NCBI GenBank assembly: GCA_030280995.1
Contig: JASXTE010000004.1
Location: forward strand, 19,235,185-19,299,184
Origin: Hemileia vastatrix
Lineage: Eukaryota; Basidiomycota; Pucciniomycetes; Pucciniales; Zaghouaniaceae
DNA: 64,000 bases
Reading direction: 5' to 3'
Shown: positions 12,852 through 22,703 of the stretch, piece by piece
How the letters are laid out: every line of letters begins with the position of its first letter
Position numbering within the stretch: position 1 is the stretch's first letter
Notes under the pieces: generated by a model
Databases searched by the model: none
What the model was told of the DNA's origin: nothing
The model's input: only the letters and a program-made list of their open reading frames with translations
Made by a program: the position numbers and the translations under genes

Positions 12852-13078
12852 GGCGATTGAGATTTTTTAAAGATAAAAAAAAATTGGTCTTTTGCTGGAA
12901 GCGATGCAATATGGGCAAAATGAGAATAATTAAAAAAACACGCCAGGTGAGAAGCAAAAAAAGTGGCGGCTGGGCGGTTGTGGCTTCACTGAAGTCACAT
13001 GTCGCTCCCAAATTTAGAAGCAACAATTCATGTAAAATGAAAGTCACATGATGCGACAGCTGTTTGCCTGTTGTGTAA

Positions 13079-13435
13079 TATATAATTTAATTTAATATAA
13101 ACCTAAATGATCAAACCCAAGTTCGAAACACGGTCGCGGCAAAAAGTTTGCTTTTTGGTTTGGGTGGTCCGTGCACTTTTTTTTTTGTCGCAAGTATTTG
13201 TCGTCTTCGGTTGGAAAGGTCCTCAATTATTGGCCAGTCTTCTAGAAGAAGGAGGAGGAGAAGGGGAAAAGGGACAATTGAGAGGGAAGACAAGATATTA
13301 CAAAGGTGGAGAGTAATAAAATAATATATGTATTTGAAAAGAGAGGAAAACGAGAGAACTTGGAGACTTGACACAACTGTAAGGTTTTATTAAAATTACA
13401 ATATATTTTTACTAGTAATTATATTCAAAGCGCGG
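13079..13435. other. Flank right of the CACTA insertion
   Basis: This follows the second TAA of the CACTA target site, so it was contiguous with the leader of E1 before the insertion. It may hold the distal E1 leader or LTR, but I cannot identify an LTR end. No credible coding region. Confidence 0.35.
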
Positions 13436-14360
13436 TGTGGTGATCCAAACCTTGGTAGGCCTTTGAAGTGAATATTTGGGGGTTTTTGGTATGTAGGGTG
13501 TTATTGGGGTTATGGTGTTATTAGTGGATTTTTTCATCTTTAGGAGATAGTTAGTAGTGTTTATGGAGGCTTAAGCTAGTATCACTTATTATGTCTCAGC
13601 TTAATTTCCTTTCTTTTCTCTTCATTTTGGTATCCCTTATGGGTGGTTACCTTGTTTTATAGGGTAGTTATGGTGTTGTTATTGGTATTTATCAGATGTT
13701 TATTGCTTAGTGGTGCTTATGTAGGCTTAAGCTAGGGTCACTTATTATGTATCAGCTTATTTTCCTTTATTTTCTTTTTATTTTGGTATGTCTTATGTGT
13801 GTTTATCTTGTTTATTAGTGAAGTGATGGGTTTTTAGGGTTTTTAGGGTTTTTTTATGGGTTGTATGGGTGTTTTAGGGCCTAGAAGCGGCCTTCCAGCT
13901 TCAGGTAGCACCTCCAACATCAGGCAGCCCACCTGCCTCTGTTTTAGAAGGTTGTGGAGCGCTTCTGGAGGGTTTTTATTCAATTTGGCTGGATTTTGGG
14001 TGGGGAATTGGTCAGGGTGGTCTGTGCACTGGCTGTATGATGTGTGTGTGGGAAGATTTGGAGGGAATCATCTTATCTCTTTACTCATCACCTCTCTGTT
14101 CCTCACTGTCTCATTGGCTTGTGTTTTGTTGGAATATATTACTGTTCATTTCAATTCTTTCTGGTAGTCTGTCTGGGACTATTATCTTCACTTTTAAAGG
14201 GGTCAAGAGTGTTTAATTAGAGGGTCTAGCAAACAGATCTCCAATATGCTGCAACAGGTAAATCTCACTTGTTTTTCTAAAGGGACAGGGGTTATTCTTT
14301 CTGTTTTTTCTCCAACTCCTTTGGTCAATTCCTATAGCTAGTACTATAGGATTGTCTACA
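13436..14360 (+). repeat. 5' LTR of E3
   Basis: Begins TGTGGTGATCCAAACC and ends GATTGTCTACA (TG...CA). Its first ~380 bp match 18327-18714. It contains an internal tandem duplication (about 155 bp: two versions of the GGCTTAAGCTAG...TCACTTATTATGT block), a TTTTTAGGG triplication near 13833-13855 and a GC-rich hairpin module at about 13880-13960 that also occurs in the E5 LTR. Length is 925 bp. Confidence 0.8.
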
Positions 14361-14364
14361 TTTC

Positions 14365-14382
14365 TGGCGCCCAATGTGGGGA
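14365..14382 (+). promoter_or_regulatory. Primer-binding site of E3
   Basis: TGGCGCCCAATGTGGGGA, four bases after the LTR end. It resembles the lysine-tRNA type primer-binding site (TGGCGCCCAACGTGGGG); the tRNA identity is inferred. Confidence 0.7.
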
Positions 14383-14598
14383 CAAATCTGTTGGCTTTTT
14401 GGAATCTCTGTTGATCTAGGCTCCTCTCTTTGGTGGATCTCCTTTGGTGGATTTTGGATTTGGTGCTATATCTCTTTGTGGTTGGTCTAGGGGTCTTCGT
14501 TTCTGTTGGTTTTAATCCCTCCTAGGTCTCTAAGGCTATTGGGGGGGACTTTGACTATCTTTGGTGGAGATTGGAGGCTGTAACTTGGAGTTGCTAGG

Positions 14599-15856
14599 AT
14601 GGTTAGGATTCAGTCTTGGGATGGTTCAAGGTTTTTGGGGGAGGATGAAAAGGGGTTTTTGGCTAGGTTTGAGGTTGCTGCATAGATTGATGGGGCCTCA
14701 CTGTTGGACATGGTTAGGCAAGTAATATTTTTAATTGGTAATAGGGAGGTGGAGAAAGAAGTTTCTGGTATGGCAGGATATAGGAGTCAGGACTGGGGGA
14801 AGTTGAAAATTGAAATGGTCAAAAGGTGGCCTACTACTTTCTCTATAGTGGATCTTCATGTGATTGCTAGGAAGTGGGAATTGAAAGGTGGTGTAACTTC
14901 TTTTTCTCAGTATGGGGAATTTATGGAGGAGTTTGGGGAGACTCCGGATTATCTGGTATATAATGATATATTACCACATGAAGATGGGGCCAAGTATGTA
15001 TTTTGGAGTTCCATGGGTAGGAATGTAAAGGTGGAGGTTATAGAGATTCTTTTCAAGGCTGAATTGATGAAGACTCTTCCAAATGGGGAAAATAGGATTC
15101 CTGGTATGGCTATTCTGAAGGAGGTTATTTTGAAATATTTGGATGGTATGATGGATAGGGATGTGGAATCTGGAGAGGAAATCCTGTTGGATGGAGAGGT
15201 TCAGGAGACTGTGGTGGCAAGTTCAGTTTCTGGAGAGGTGTTGGAGCCATCAATTTCGGAAGATGGGGACTCTGATGATGTTTTGAAACTGATTTTTCTT
15301 TTCCAAAGATGCCATGGGATCTCAGGAATGTGCTTCACTGGATGTTTTCGAAATGTACACACTGGAGGATCAGTGTATTTCCTCAAGGTTGGGTGAATTA
15401 TGTGGGAAGGAGGACTTGTCTGGTCATGAAGAAGGATTTTGGGATATTGAGAAGGAGTCTGTAAAGGATGAATAGTTGTTGAGGGATGATTATTATTCTT
15501 TCTAAATTTCAGATAATGGCTTATTGGAGGAAGATGTATCAGTTGAATTTTTGGATGGACAAAAAGATTCTGTCTTGGATCTTTTTCTCATAGAGGAAGA
15601 TTATTTTCAGGTGGTTTCCTCAAGATCAGAAGCTCTCTGCTTGGAGGAGGATTTGTATTTTGATGTTATGGATGTTATTCTGGAGGATTTTGAAGATTCT
15701 AAGCAAGATTCCTATAGTGAAGAGGAAAATTGTGATGTTTTGGATGTCACTGGTATGGAGGTTGATTTTAAAGATGTGGCAGAGGTTCCAGATGTTTCAC
15801 AGGGTGGAGAATTTATAGATTCTGGCAATGTGAACTATGGTAGACTCAGTGTATAG
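14599..15856 (+). pseudogene. gag: E3 gag with acidic C-terminal extension
   Basis: Starts MVRIQSWDGSRFLGEDEKGF and matches the gag N-termini of E5 and E7 (VRIKTWD..KFNGED). The following QVIFLIGNREVEKEV, DW..LK.EMV.RW and KTLPNGENRIPG segments keep the family order. TAG at 14683-14685 interrupts the start. After about residue 220 the frame shifts and continues as an Asp/Glu-rich tail to 15856 with further stops. No zinc knuckle or protease is present. Whether the acidic tail ever belonged to a working gag is unclear. Confidence 0.75.
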
Positions 15857-16452
15857 AGGAGGATGGAAGATTTGTTTGGAGGTCTCATTTTGGGATATCA
15901 GAATTGGAAGAGGAGCTTAGGGGGTTCAAGCCCTAGAGGCAAACTTATTGGTTTAAACCTTGGGATTTCAAGAATCTGATTCTTCCAAAATGAGGATAAA
16001 CTACTTAATTTGTTTTGGTTTTGCTTAATTTGGCCTCTATGTATTTGATCAGGATTTTTTTTTGTTTTTTTCCAATTCTTATCAGTCTCTCTTGTTCAAG
16101 TCTCTATATAAAAAAGGGAGGCCGGGCCGCTTCAGGCGGCACCTCCAACGTCGGGTGGCGCGCCTGTAATGAAAAAAAAAATAATCTTAGTTTAATGAAG
16201 ATGGAAGAAAAGAAAAATTCAAGTGAAGATGGGTATTTTATTTAAAAGAAAATGAAGATAAAAATGAAGATTATTGGTTTTATTTCACCTCCAGCATGAT
16301 GTTAAACTGCAAAATTTTATTTCTAAATTGGATTTTTTTTTGGCTTTCAAGAATTTTAATGGTTTTTTATGGGAGAAGATTTGTGTTGGAAAATCCTTTT
16401 TGTTAGAAGGTACCCAGGGGTGGGGCTTCTAGATCTTATTTTGGCAAGTGTG

Positions 16453-16493
16453 GGGGTGACTGATGGGCTGGCTGCTCTATCAACAGTTACCCC
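16453..16493 (+). other. GGGGTAAC-type hairpin, E3 copy 1
   Basis: GGGGTGACTG (16453-16462) pairs with CAGTTACCCC (16484-16493), with one G-T pair; the loop holds a smaller GGGC/GCTC stem. Confidence 0.7.
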
Positions 16494-16718
16494 AGATTGT
16501 CTGTTTCAAACCTCTTCTCTTAAATTTGTTGAATTCTATTATTGGTTTTTTTTCCTTAACAGGTTTTTAGTCCACCATGACTTTAAACTGGAAATTCTTT
16601 TGGTCTTCAAGTGCTGGACCCCTCATGTTTATTGGTTTTGTTTAATTTTGTTGGATGTTGTGTTTTTGTTAGAAGGTACCCAGGGGGGGGGCTTCTAGAT
16701 TTTATTTTGCCAAGTGTG

Positions 16719-16760
16719 GGGGTAACTGATGAGCTGGCTGCTCTGTAGAACAGTTACCCC
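16719..16760 (+). other. GGGGTAAC-type hairpin, E3 copy 2
   Basis: GGGGTAACTG pairs perfectly with CAGTTACCCC (10 bp); the inner stem is GAGC/GCTC. Confidence 0.75.
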
Positions 16761-16895
16761 AGAATGTCTGTTTCAAGCCTTTGGTTTTTTTCTAGTTGAA
16801 TTCTAGTGTTTTTTTTTGTGATTCAGGTTTTTAGTCCTCTATGACTTTAAACTGGATTGCCTTGGATGTCTTTTGGTGCTTTTGGATTGGTGGTG

Positions 16896-16951
16896 GATCA
16901 CTGGTGGTCTCCCATCATTTTTACTTATTGGAGGGAGCCCACCAAGTGATC
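16896..16951 (+). other. GATCACTGGTGG long hairpin, E3
   Basis: GATCACTGGTGGTCTCCC pairs with GGGAGCCCACCAAGTGATC, leaving one bulge and one mismatch over about 18 bp. Homologous hairpins lie at 59440-59495 (E7) and 20577-20632 (E4). Confidence 0.75.
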
Positions 16952-17327
16952 TCTTCTGTTGACCTGGAGCTGGCTTTGCTATGTGGTTCTAGGGTGTTGG
17001 CTGTGAACGTGGTGGATTCAAGATTTTTTTCTTTTTTTCTCTTTTTTTCTTTTAATTTTTTAATGGAGGCTATGTTGGTTCAAAGGCTCAAGATAGGGCT
17101 CTGGGAATGTTTTTGGTTCTAGAGGAGGAGTCAAAATTAAAAAAAAAATTTTTTAGGTGTGACCACATCAAGGTGCACTTGGATGTGGGTAAGGTATCAG
17201 GGGATCAGCTCATCAATTGGCTGGGGGATACAATTTTATTTTGTTTTATTTTATAAAGGAGGTTAAATGTTTTTACTTTGATGGATTTTGGTTTGGGGAT
17301 TTATGGGATATATCTTCAAGATTTTTT

Positions 17328-18005
17328 TTCTGGAAGGTCCTTCAAGACTTCAAGCTGAATTTTTTTTTATTTTAATTATGGGATATATCTTCAAGATTTT
17401 TTGTAAGTCCATCAAGACTTTAAACTGAAAATTCTGTTAGTCCTCCAAGACTTAAAACTGGCTGGTTGTCAAAGATTTATTCAAGAATTTAATTTTACTA
17501 CTGTGGATCTAGTAGTCCTCCATGACTTTAAACTGGCTGGTTTCAAGATTTTGTCAAGAAGTAGTCCGTCAAGACTTTAAACTGACCACTGTGTTAGTCC
17601 CCCAAGACTTTAAACTGAGTATTGTTGATGGTGAAGTCCTCCAAGAGTATAAACTGAGGAATGGGAGGCAGTGTGTGGTGGAAGTTTAAAGGAAGAAGGA
17701 GCCAAGGGGGAATTTCTGATTTTTTAAAAGGTAAGTTTGGGGGTGACTTATGGGCTGTCAGCTATATATACAGTTACCCCAGAAAGTTAGTTACTTCTCT
17801 AAATCTTTTCCTGGTTGATCTCTGGTTCTGTGTTCTGTGATTCAGGTTTTTGCAGTCCCCCAAGTCTATAAACTGAGGATTTTTGGAGTCCCCCAAGACT
17901 ATAAACTGAGGGCTGTTAGTCTCCCAAGACTTTAAACTGAGGGCTTTTAGTCTCCCAAGACTTTAAACTGAGGTTTGTGAGTCCCCCAAGACTATAAAAC
18001 GAGGA
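17328..18005 (+). repeat. Mini-hairpin repeat cluster, E3
   Basis: About eleven copies of a ~24-nt unit of the form AGTCCCCCAAGACTTTAAAC plus TGAG, at about 17330, 17405, 17438, 17513, 17561, 17596, 17634, 17854, 17886, 17918, 17949 and 17980, with unrelated spacers of 7-75 bp. In most copies AGTC and GACT can pair around a 6-nt loop. Confidence 0.8.
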
Positions 18006-18312
18006 AAGTTTTATGCTGGTAGAAGGTTATAGTCAGGAAGACTTGTCAACTGGATATCACTTTTCATTTTTGGAGGCTGGTACAGCCAGATTTGGAATTC
18101 GGGAACAGAAGAAAGATATTTTTTTCACAGAGATAGATTGAAATTAAAGGCATGGTGCAAGAGAAGTTTTAAAGAAGAAGCTTGGATTGCTGGTTCAGAA
18201 GTTCACTTAGGATGGAATAGGATCTGGTGGAAGAGAGAAATGGGCTGTTTGTAAAGATTCTGGATAGGTGTTCAAGCATGCTCTTTGGTGAAGGAGGAAT
18301 GGGGACATTCTT

Positions 18313-18326
18313 GATTGGAGGGAGGA
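18313..18326 (+). promoter_or_regulatory. Polypurine tract of E3
   Basis: GATTGGAGGGAGGA directly before the 3' LTR; the same GGAGGGAGGA word precedes the E7 3' LTR. It is the expected plus-strand primer. Confidence 0.75.
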
Positions 18327-18714
18327 TGTGGTGATCCAAACCTGGGTAGGCCTTTGAAGTGCATATTTGGGGGTATTTGGTATGTAGGGTGTTATTGGGG
18401 TTATGGTGTTATTAGTGGATTTTTTCATCTTTAGGAGATAGTTAGTAGTGTTTATGGAGGCTTAAGCCAGGGTCACTTATTATGTCTCAGCTTAATTTCC
18501 TTTCTTTTCTCTTCATTTTGGTATCCCTTATGGGTGGTTACCTTGTTTTATAGGGTATTTATGGTGTTGTTATTGGTATTTATTGGATGTTTATTGCTTA
18601 GTGGTGCTTATGTAGGCTTAATCTAGGGTCACTTATTATGTCTCAGCTTATTGTCCTTTATTTTCTTTTCATTTTGGTATGTCTTATGTATGTTTATCTT
18701 GTTTATTAGTTTAA
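18327..18714 (+). repeat. 3' LTR of E3, truncated
   Basis: Matches the first ~380 bp of the 5' LTR with few differences, then ends abruptly after a TTTATTAGT stretch where the sequence switches to the inverted E4 fragment. Confidence 0.8.
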
Positions 18715-18879
18715 CAAATATTTTAGCCAGGCTTCCAATATTTAATTTTAATCTTTTACACCATGTTAAAGCGCCTCAAATTTCACCTAATAAAACCATT
18801 ATGACTTCTTAGCATCATTATCACCTAAATTTTATTGTCCTAAAGCTTACAACACCTAAATCCAACATTAATTGAATGT

Positions 18880-19575
18880 CCAGTTTAAAGTCTTGGAGGA
18901 CAGCCATAATTTAAGATAATTGAATTGAGTTTGACCAAATAGATTGTCATTCCAGTTTAAAGTCTTGGTGGACCAAACATTTAATTGATTGCCAGTTAAT
19001 AGTATTTGTGGACTAAAGATTGTTTATGTGCATAAATTGTTCCTAATTAAGGCCTAGACTTGACCAAAGATTGATTAATTTTTGTAATCCAGTTTAAAGT
19101 CTTGGTCGACAAAACTTCTGATCAATAGAAAATCCAGTTTAAGGTCATAGTGGACCAAACTTTTGATGACATACCAGTTTAAGGTCATGGTGGACTAAAA
19201 ATATAAGGAATACCAGTTTAAGGTCATGGTGGTCCAAAGATTTGATTGATACCAATTTATATAAAAAAAAACTTTCCTTGAAAAAATATCCATAAAATCT
19301 TGAATTTTATTGAAATTCAGTTTAAAGTTATAAAGGACTAACAGATCCCAAAATTAGAATAAAACCTTAAAGAAAGTCTTGAAAAAGATCCAGTTTAAAG
19401 TCTTGGAGGACTAACAGATCCTAAAATAATGAATATAACCCTTTTAAGAAAGTCATGAATAATAGCCAGTTTAAAGTCTTGGGGGACTAACAGATCCCAA
19501 TATTCAAATAAAACCTTAAAGAAAGTCTTGAAAGATAGACAGTTTAAAGTCTTGGAGGACTAACAGATCTTGAAG
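18880..19575 (-). repeat. Mini-hairpin repeat cluster, E4
   Basis: Eleven copies of the ~24-nt unit in reverse orientation (CAGTTTAAAGTCTTGGAGGA plus CT and variants) at about 18881, 18951, 18991, 19089, 19133, 19173, 19211, 19318, 19391, 19466 and 19540. The copy at 19133 has GGTC...GACC in place of AGTC...GACT, a paired change. Confidence 0.8.
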
Positions 19576-19699
19576 TAGGATCCAATTTTTCTCGAGCTCC
19601 ACTTGATGCTTTTCTCTATATAAAATATACTATAAAAGAAATAAACCAAAAGAAAAATTGAAAATTAATTTTTTAAAAATTTAGAAAATAATTTTATGT

Positions 19700-20330
19700 T
19701 TATATATTTATTTTATTTTTATTTTTTATATATATATTTTTATTTTATTTATTTATTTATTTTTTATTTTATTTTATTTTATTTTTTATTATTATTTTAT
19801 TTTATTTTATTTTTATTTTTATTTTTATTTTTATTTTTATTTTTATTTTTATTTTTATTTTTATTTTTATTTTTATTTTTATTTTTATTTTTATTTTTAT
19901 TTTTATTTTTATTTTTATTTTTATTTTTATTTTTATTTTTATTTTTATTTTTATTTTTATTTTTATTTTTATTTTTATTTTTATTTTTATTTTTATTTTT
20001 ATTTTTATTTTTATTTTTATTTTTATTTTTATTTTTATTTTTATTTTTATTTTTATTTTTATTTTTATTTTTATTTTTATTTTTATTTTTATTTTTATTT
20101 TTATTTTTATTTTTATTTTTATTTTTATTTTTATTTTTATTTTTATTTTTATTTTTATTTTTATTTTTATTTTTATTTTTATTTTTATTTTTATTTTTAT
20201 TTTTATTTTTATTTTTATTTTTATTTTTATTTTTATTTTTATTTTTATTTTTATTTTTATTTTTATTATTATTTTTATTTTTTTTTTATTTTTATTTTTT
20301 ATTTTATTTTATTATATTATTATTATTTTT
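19700..20330. repeat. Hexanucleotide (TTTTTA)n array, E4
   Basis: Near-perfect repeats of TTTTTA from about 19808 to 20265 (roughly 75 copies) flanked by degenerate T/A runs. On the E4 sense strand it reads (TAAAAA)n, the same sense as the array in E7. The long Leu-Phe translation is a by-product of the repeat, not a gene. Confidence 0.93.
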
Positions 20331-20576
20331 TATATGTGATGAATGTTTAAGAAATTAAATGTTTAAAAGTAGAATTGAGAAATTTGAATAAAATAAAATA
20401 AAATAAAAAAATAAAAAATTTTAAAATTTAAAAGATGCCCCCTGGCCAATTGATGAGCCGTACCCTAGACATAATACCCACATCCAAGTGTAACTAGATG
20501 TGGTTACACAATTTTAAGAAATTGAAGATTTCAAAATTAATAAATGAAAGTTTAGAAAAATAATATTTATGATAAT

Positions 20577-20632
20577 GATCTCTGGGTGGGCTCCCTCAAA
20601 TTTGTAAAAATGATTAGTTACCACCAGTGATC
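20577..20632 (-). other. GATCACTGGTGG long hairpin, E4
   Basis: GATC.CTGGGTGGGCTCCC on one side and a GTTACCACCAGTGATC stretch on the other pair imperfectly. It is homologous to the hairpins at 16896 and 59440. Confidence 0.65.
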
Positions 20633-20863
20633 ATCACCCTTATCAATATTTTATAGTATTATAAAAATTAAAATGAACAAATCACTATATAAAAAATCCA
20701 ACATAAAAGAAATAAAAAAACAAAAATAAAAAAGGATCTTTAATCCGGCATTAAGAGAGGTTTCTTTTTGTTTGTTCCAGTTTAAAGTCTTAGTGGACTT
20801 CCTATAGATCAAAAAAATCCAGGATTCAACTAGAAACAGGGAAAAATTGGTAACAAACATCGT

Positions 20864-20904
20864 GGGGTAATTGTGCATAGAGCAGCCAGCCCATCAATTA
20901 CCCC
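20864..20904 (-). other. GGGGTAAT-type hairpin, E4
   Basis: GGGGTAATTG pairs with CAATTACCCC over 10 bp. Relative to the E3 and E7 copies (GGGGTAACTG with CAGTTACCCC), both arms changed together and pairing is kept. Confidence 0.78.
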
Positions 20905-21179
20905 TAAACTTGTCAATATTTAAGCAGAAGGTTCCCCTGTGAACGCTTCTACCAATTAAAAATTTATCAACCCAACATATATCTTTCCCATAATTTTTGT
21001 TGCTTTTAAGAGTTTTAAGAATTTTCAAACAAATGTCTTCATAAATTTTGTAAAATTTCAGTAACTGTTTCTTCTACCATACCATAGTAAAATGACAGTA
21101 ATATTTTTAATAAGAAATTAGTTTATCCACATTCCAAAGTTAAACTTGATAATGAATGTTTTTCTCATTTAGTTTATCC

Positions 21180-21565
21180 TCATTGCGGAGTAAAATTCTG
21201 CCTTGTATTACCTCTAGGATAGAAACTCTTTACTTGATTGGCAGATATCCTCTTTTTTAGTACCACTCCATCCAACTCTTCTAAAACATATGAACCGTCA
21301 GATACTTGTCTCTTGACTTTATACGGTCGATTCCACCTATCTTCAAACATCTTGCCCCATAGGCTCTCCAAACTCCTATTATACACCAAAACCATATCTC
21401 CAGTTTTCAAAGGTTTTCTAAGTCAATTTGCCAAACGCTCATCCCAATATCTTACTGACTGATTTCTGATCTTCATCATCCGTGAATATGCCTTTTCTAA
21501 GAAATCTTCTTTCTTTTCTAGCTGCATCATTCTTGCACATAATAACTCTTCAGTAGTATTGACCA
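21180..21565 (-). pseudogene. E4 integrase C-terminal part
   Basis: Reads MMKIRNQSVRYWDERLAN, a TGA stop at 21423-21425, then LVYNRSLESLWGKMFEDRWN, RPYKVKRQ and GSYVLEELDGVVLKKR, matching the E7 integrase tail (58584-58874) with its GPY/F-like module. The frame is unbroken apart from the stop. The N-terminal part is separated from it by the insertion of E5 at 21566/21567. Confidence 0.85.
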
Positions 21566-21566
21566 T

Positions 21567-22611
21567 TGTGGTCTTCCAACATTGGCAGGGGCCTTGGTTG
21601 CGTGATTTGGTGCTGTTTGTGCATGTCTTAATTGACATCTGTTAAGGAATTGGGTATTTTTCTGGTTTTATTCCGTGGATATTGGGTCTGCGGGTATGTG
21701 GGTACTATCATTGGATAGCCCCAGTTTTTCTCTATATTTTATGTGTTGAAGACATTTTTCATATTCTAAGTTTTAAGGGGTCATTTCCTCATTCTTCATT
21801 TATAAAAGATGGCTGTTTAATTTTGTTTTTTGTGTTTTATGGGCTAACCTTAAGTCTTAGGGTTAAGTGCTTAGTACCATTGGATAGAGCTAATGTTTCT
21901 CTATATTTCATGTTTCAATGTTGTTATAGTAGTTGTAGCTAAATTTTCTAAGTAGATTAGTGGTTTTTTATTGGTTTTCTGGCTTCAGGGAGGCCGGGCG
22001 CTTCAGGCAGCACCTCCGACGTCGGGCGGCCCGCCCGCCTCTGTTTTAGGAGGTTGGGGAGCGCTTCAGGAGGGTTTTTTATTCAATTTGGTGGGTGTGC
22101 ATGACTCTTAGATAGTGGCCTGTGTGTAAATAGTGAATAAGACAGTTTGGGGAAACCTTAATTATCATACAACCATCTGGAGGTGATATCCTTGTTCCTC
22201 ACTCAGTTTTCACTGTTTTCTGGCCACAATTTGGCTGTGTTTGTTGCAAGTGAGTTTTTCATTTAACTTAACTTTGGCAACTTTTTTCTCTGTTATAGTC
22301 TTGCAAGCTATAGCAAGTATTATTGCTGTCTCTGGTGTGGATTTTCAGCCTACAACAAGTATCTTTGCTGTCTCTGGTGTGGACATTGTTCTATATTTCA
22401 GTTCTTTGGTCTGGTAGTCTGTCTGGTGACTACTTTCTTGGCTCATCAAGCAGTCAAGTGTGTTGAAAAGAGGCTTTAGCATAACAGGAATCAACTTACT
22501 TTAGCTAGTAAATCTCACTCTATTTTTCTAAAGGGACAGGGGATTTTCTCTCTGGTTTTTCTCCAACTCCCTTGGTCAAGACCTATAGCTAGTACTATAG
22601 GATTGTCTACA
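21567..22611 (+). repeat. 5' LTR of E5
   Basis: Begins TGTGGTCTTCCAACATTGGC and ends GATTGTCTACA; length 1045 bp. The GC-rich block at about 21990-22055 contains CCGACGTCGG and a GCGCTTCAGGC.GC hairpin and stands out from the AT-rich surroundings. The first ~400 bp align with the LTR at 63623 but with many differences, so those two are probably not the pair from one insertion. Confidence 0.82.
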
Positions 22612-22615
22612 TTTC

Positions 22616-22633
22616 TGGCACCCAACGTGGGGG
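22616..22633 (+). promoter_or_regulatory. Primer-binding site of E5
   Basis: TGGCACCCAACGTGGGGG, four bases after the LTR end; lysine-tRNA-like, as in E3. Confidence 0.7.
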
Positions 22634-22703
22634 TAGAAATTTCTAGTTCTTTGGAATCTCTGTTTTCTTTGGTTGGCTCTTTTTGGTGTTTTGGTCTGGA
22701 GGA

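Larger units (their letters stand above)
5979..13075. mobile_element. CACTA-like DNA transposon, full length, inactivated
   Basis: The left end CACAACAGGCAAGCACCTGT (from 5979) matches the reverse complement of the right end (to 13075), with 2 differences in 24 positions. The target duplication is TAA at 5976-5978 and 13076-13078, the 3-bp size expected for CACTA/EnSpm elements. TGTCGC/GCGACA words recur just inside both ends. It encodes a minus-strand transposase (9582-12851) and a convergent plus-strand accessory gene (6907-9052). A 261-bp MITE is inserted in the transposase. Both genes carry in-frame stops. Together, ends, duplication and gene content define the element unambiguously. Confidence 0.93.
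15857..18326 (+). other. E3 structured 3' UTR
   Basis: Non-coding. It contains, in order: a GC-rich hairpin fragment (16118-16170); two ~265-bp tandem units (about 16403-16667 and 16668-16860), each with a GGGGTRACTG hairpin and an AGTC-GACT mini-hairpin; a long GATCACTGGTGG hairpin (16896-16951); a CACATC...GATGTG stem (17164-17187); a short T-rich remnant at the place of the hexanucleotide array; then about eleven mini-hairpin repeats between 17330 and 18005 around a third GGGGTGAC hairpin (17740-17780). The same order of modules is found in E7 and, inverted, in E4. Confidence 0.75.
13436..18714 (+). mobile_element. E3: gag-only, non-autonomous LTR retrotransposon
   Basis: A 5' LTR (13436-14360), primer-binding site, gag remnant, about 2.3-kb structured 3' UTR, polypurine tract and partial 3' LTR (18327-18714) are present. 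There is no protease, RT, RNase H or integrase: the acidic gag tail is followed near 15988 by sequence (a GAGGATAAACTA stretch) that in E7 lies just after the integrase stop (58880). It would need enzymes from a relative such as E7. The 3' LTR stops abruptly at 18714 against the inverted fragment E4. Confidence 0.82.
18715..21566 (-). mobile_element. E4: inverted fragment of an E7-like LTR element
   Basis: On the minus strand this reads integrase C-terminus (21565-21180), then 3' UTR modules in the same order as E7: GGGGTAATTG hairpin (20864-20904), mini-hairpin (20779), GATC hairpin (20577-20632), CACATC module (about 20430-20515), a hexanucleotide array, and a cluster of mini-hairpins (18880-19570). 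It is cut on the right by the 5' LTR of E5 at 21567 and on the left by the truncated E3 LTR. No LTR of its own remains. Confidence 0.8.

Noticed and set aside
13107..13374. Overlapping short frames on both strands right of the CACTA insertion
   Set aside because: No family features, low-complexity residues, and frames on both strands; most likely non-coding leader or LTR sequence.
13833..13855. Telomere-like TTTTTAGGG repeats, and CCCTAACCC near 50336
   Set aside because: Only two or three units, inside an LTR and inside a transposon respectively; no telomeric tract.
18207..18428. Minus-strand 73-residue frame at the E3 3' LTR as a counterpart of the antisense zinc-cluster genes
   Set aside because: It has no cysteine cluster and mostly translates LTR sequence.
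17328..19575. CRISPR array
   Set aside because: Repeats are variable, spacers irregular, no cas genes are present, and the context is eukaryotic retrotransposon UTRs.
19696..20358. A 220-residue Leu-Phe reading frame
   Set aside because: It is the translation of the (TTTTTA)n repeat and has no non-repeat coding content.
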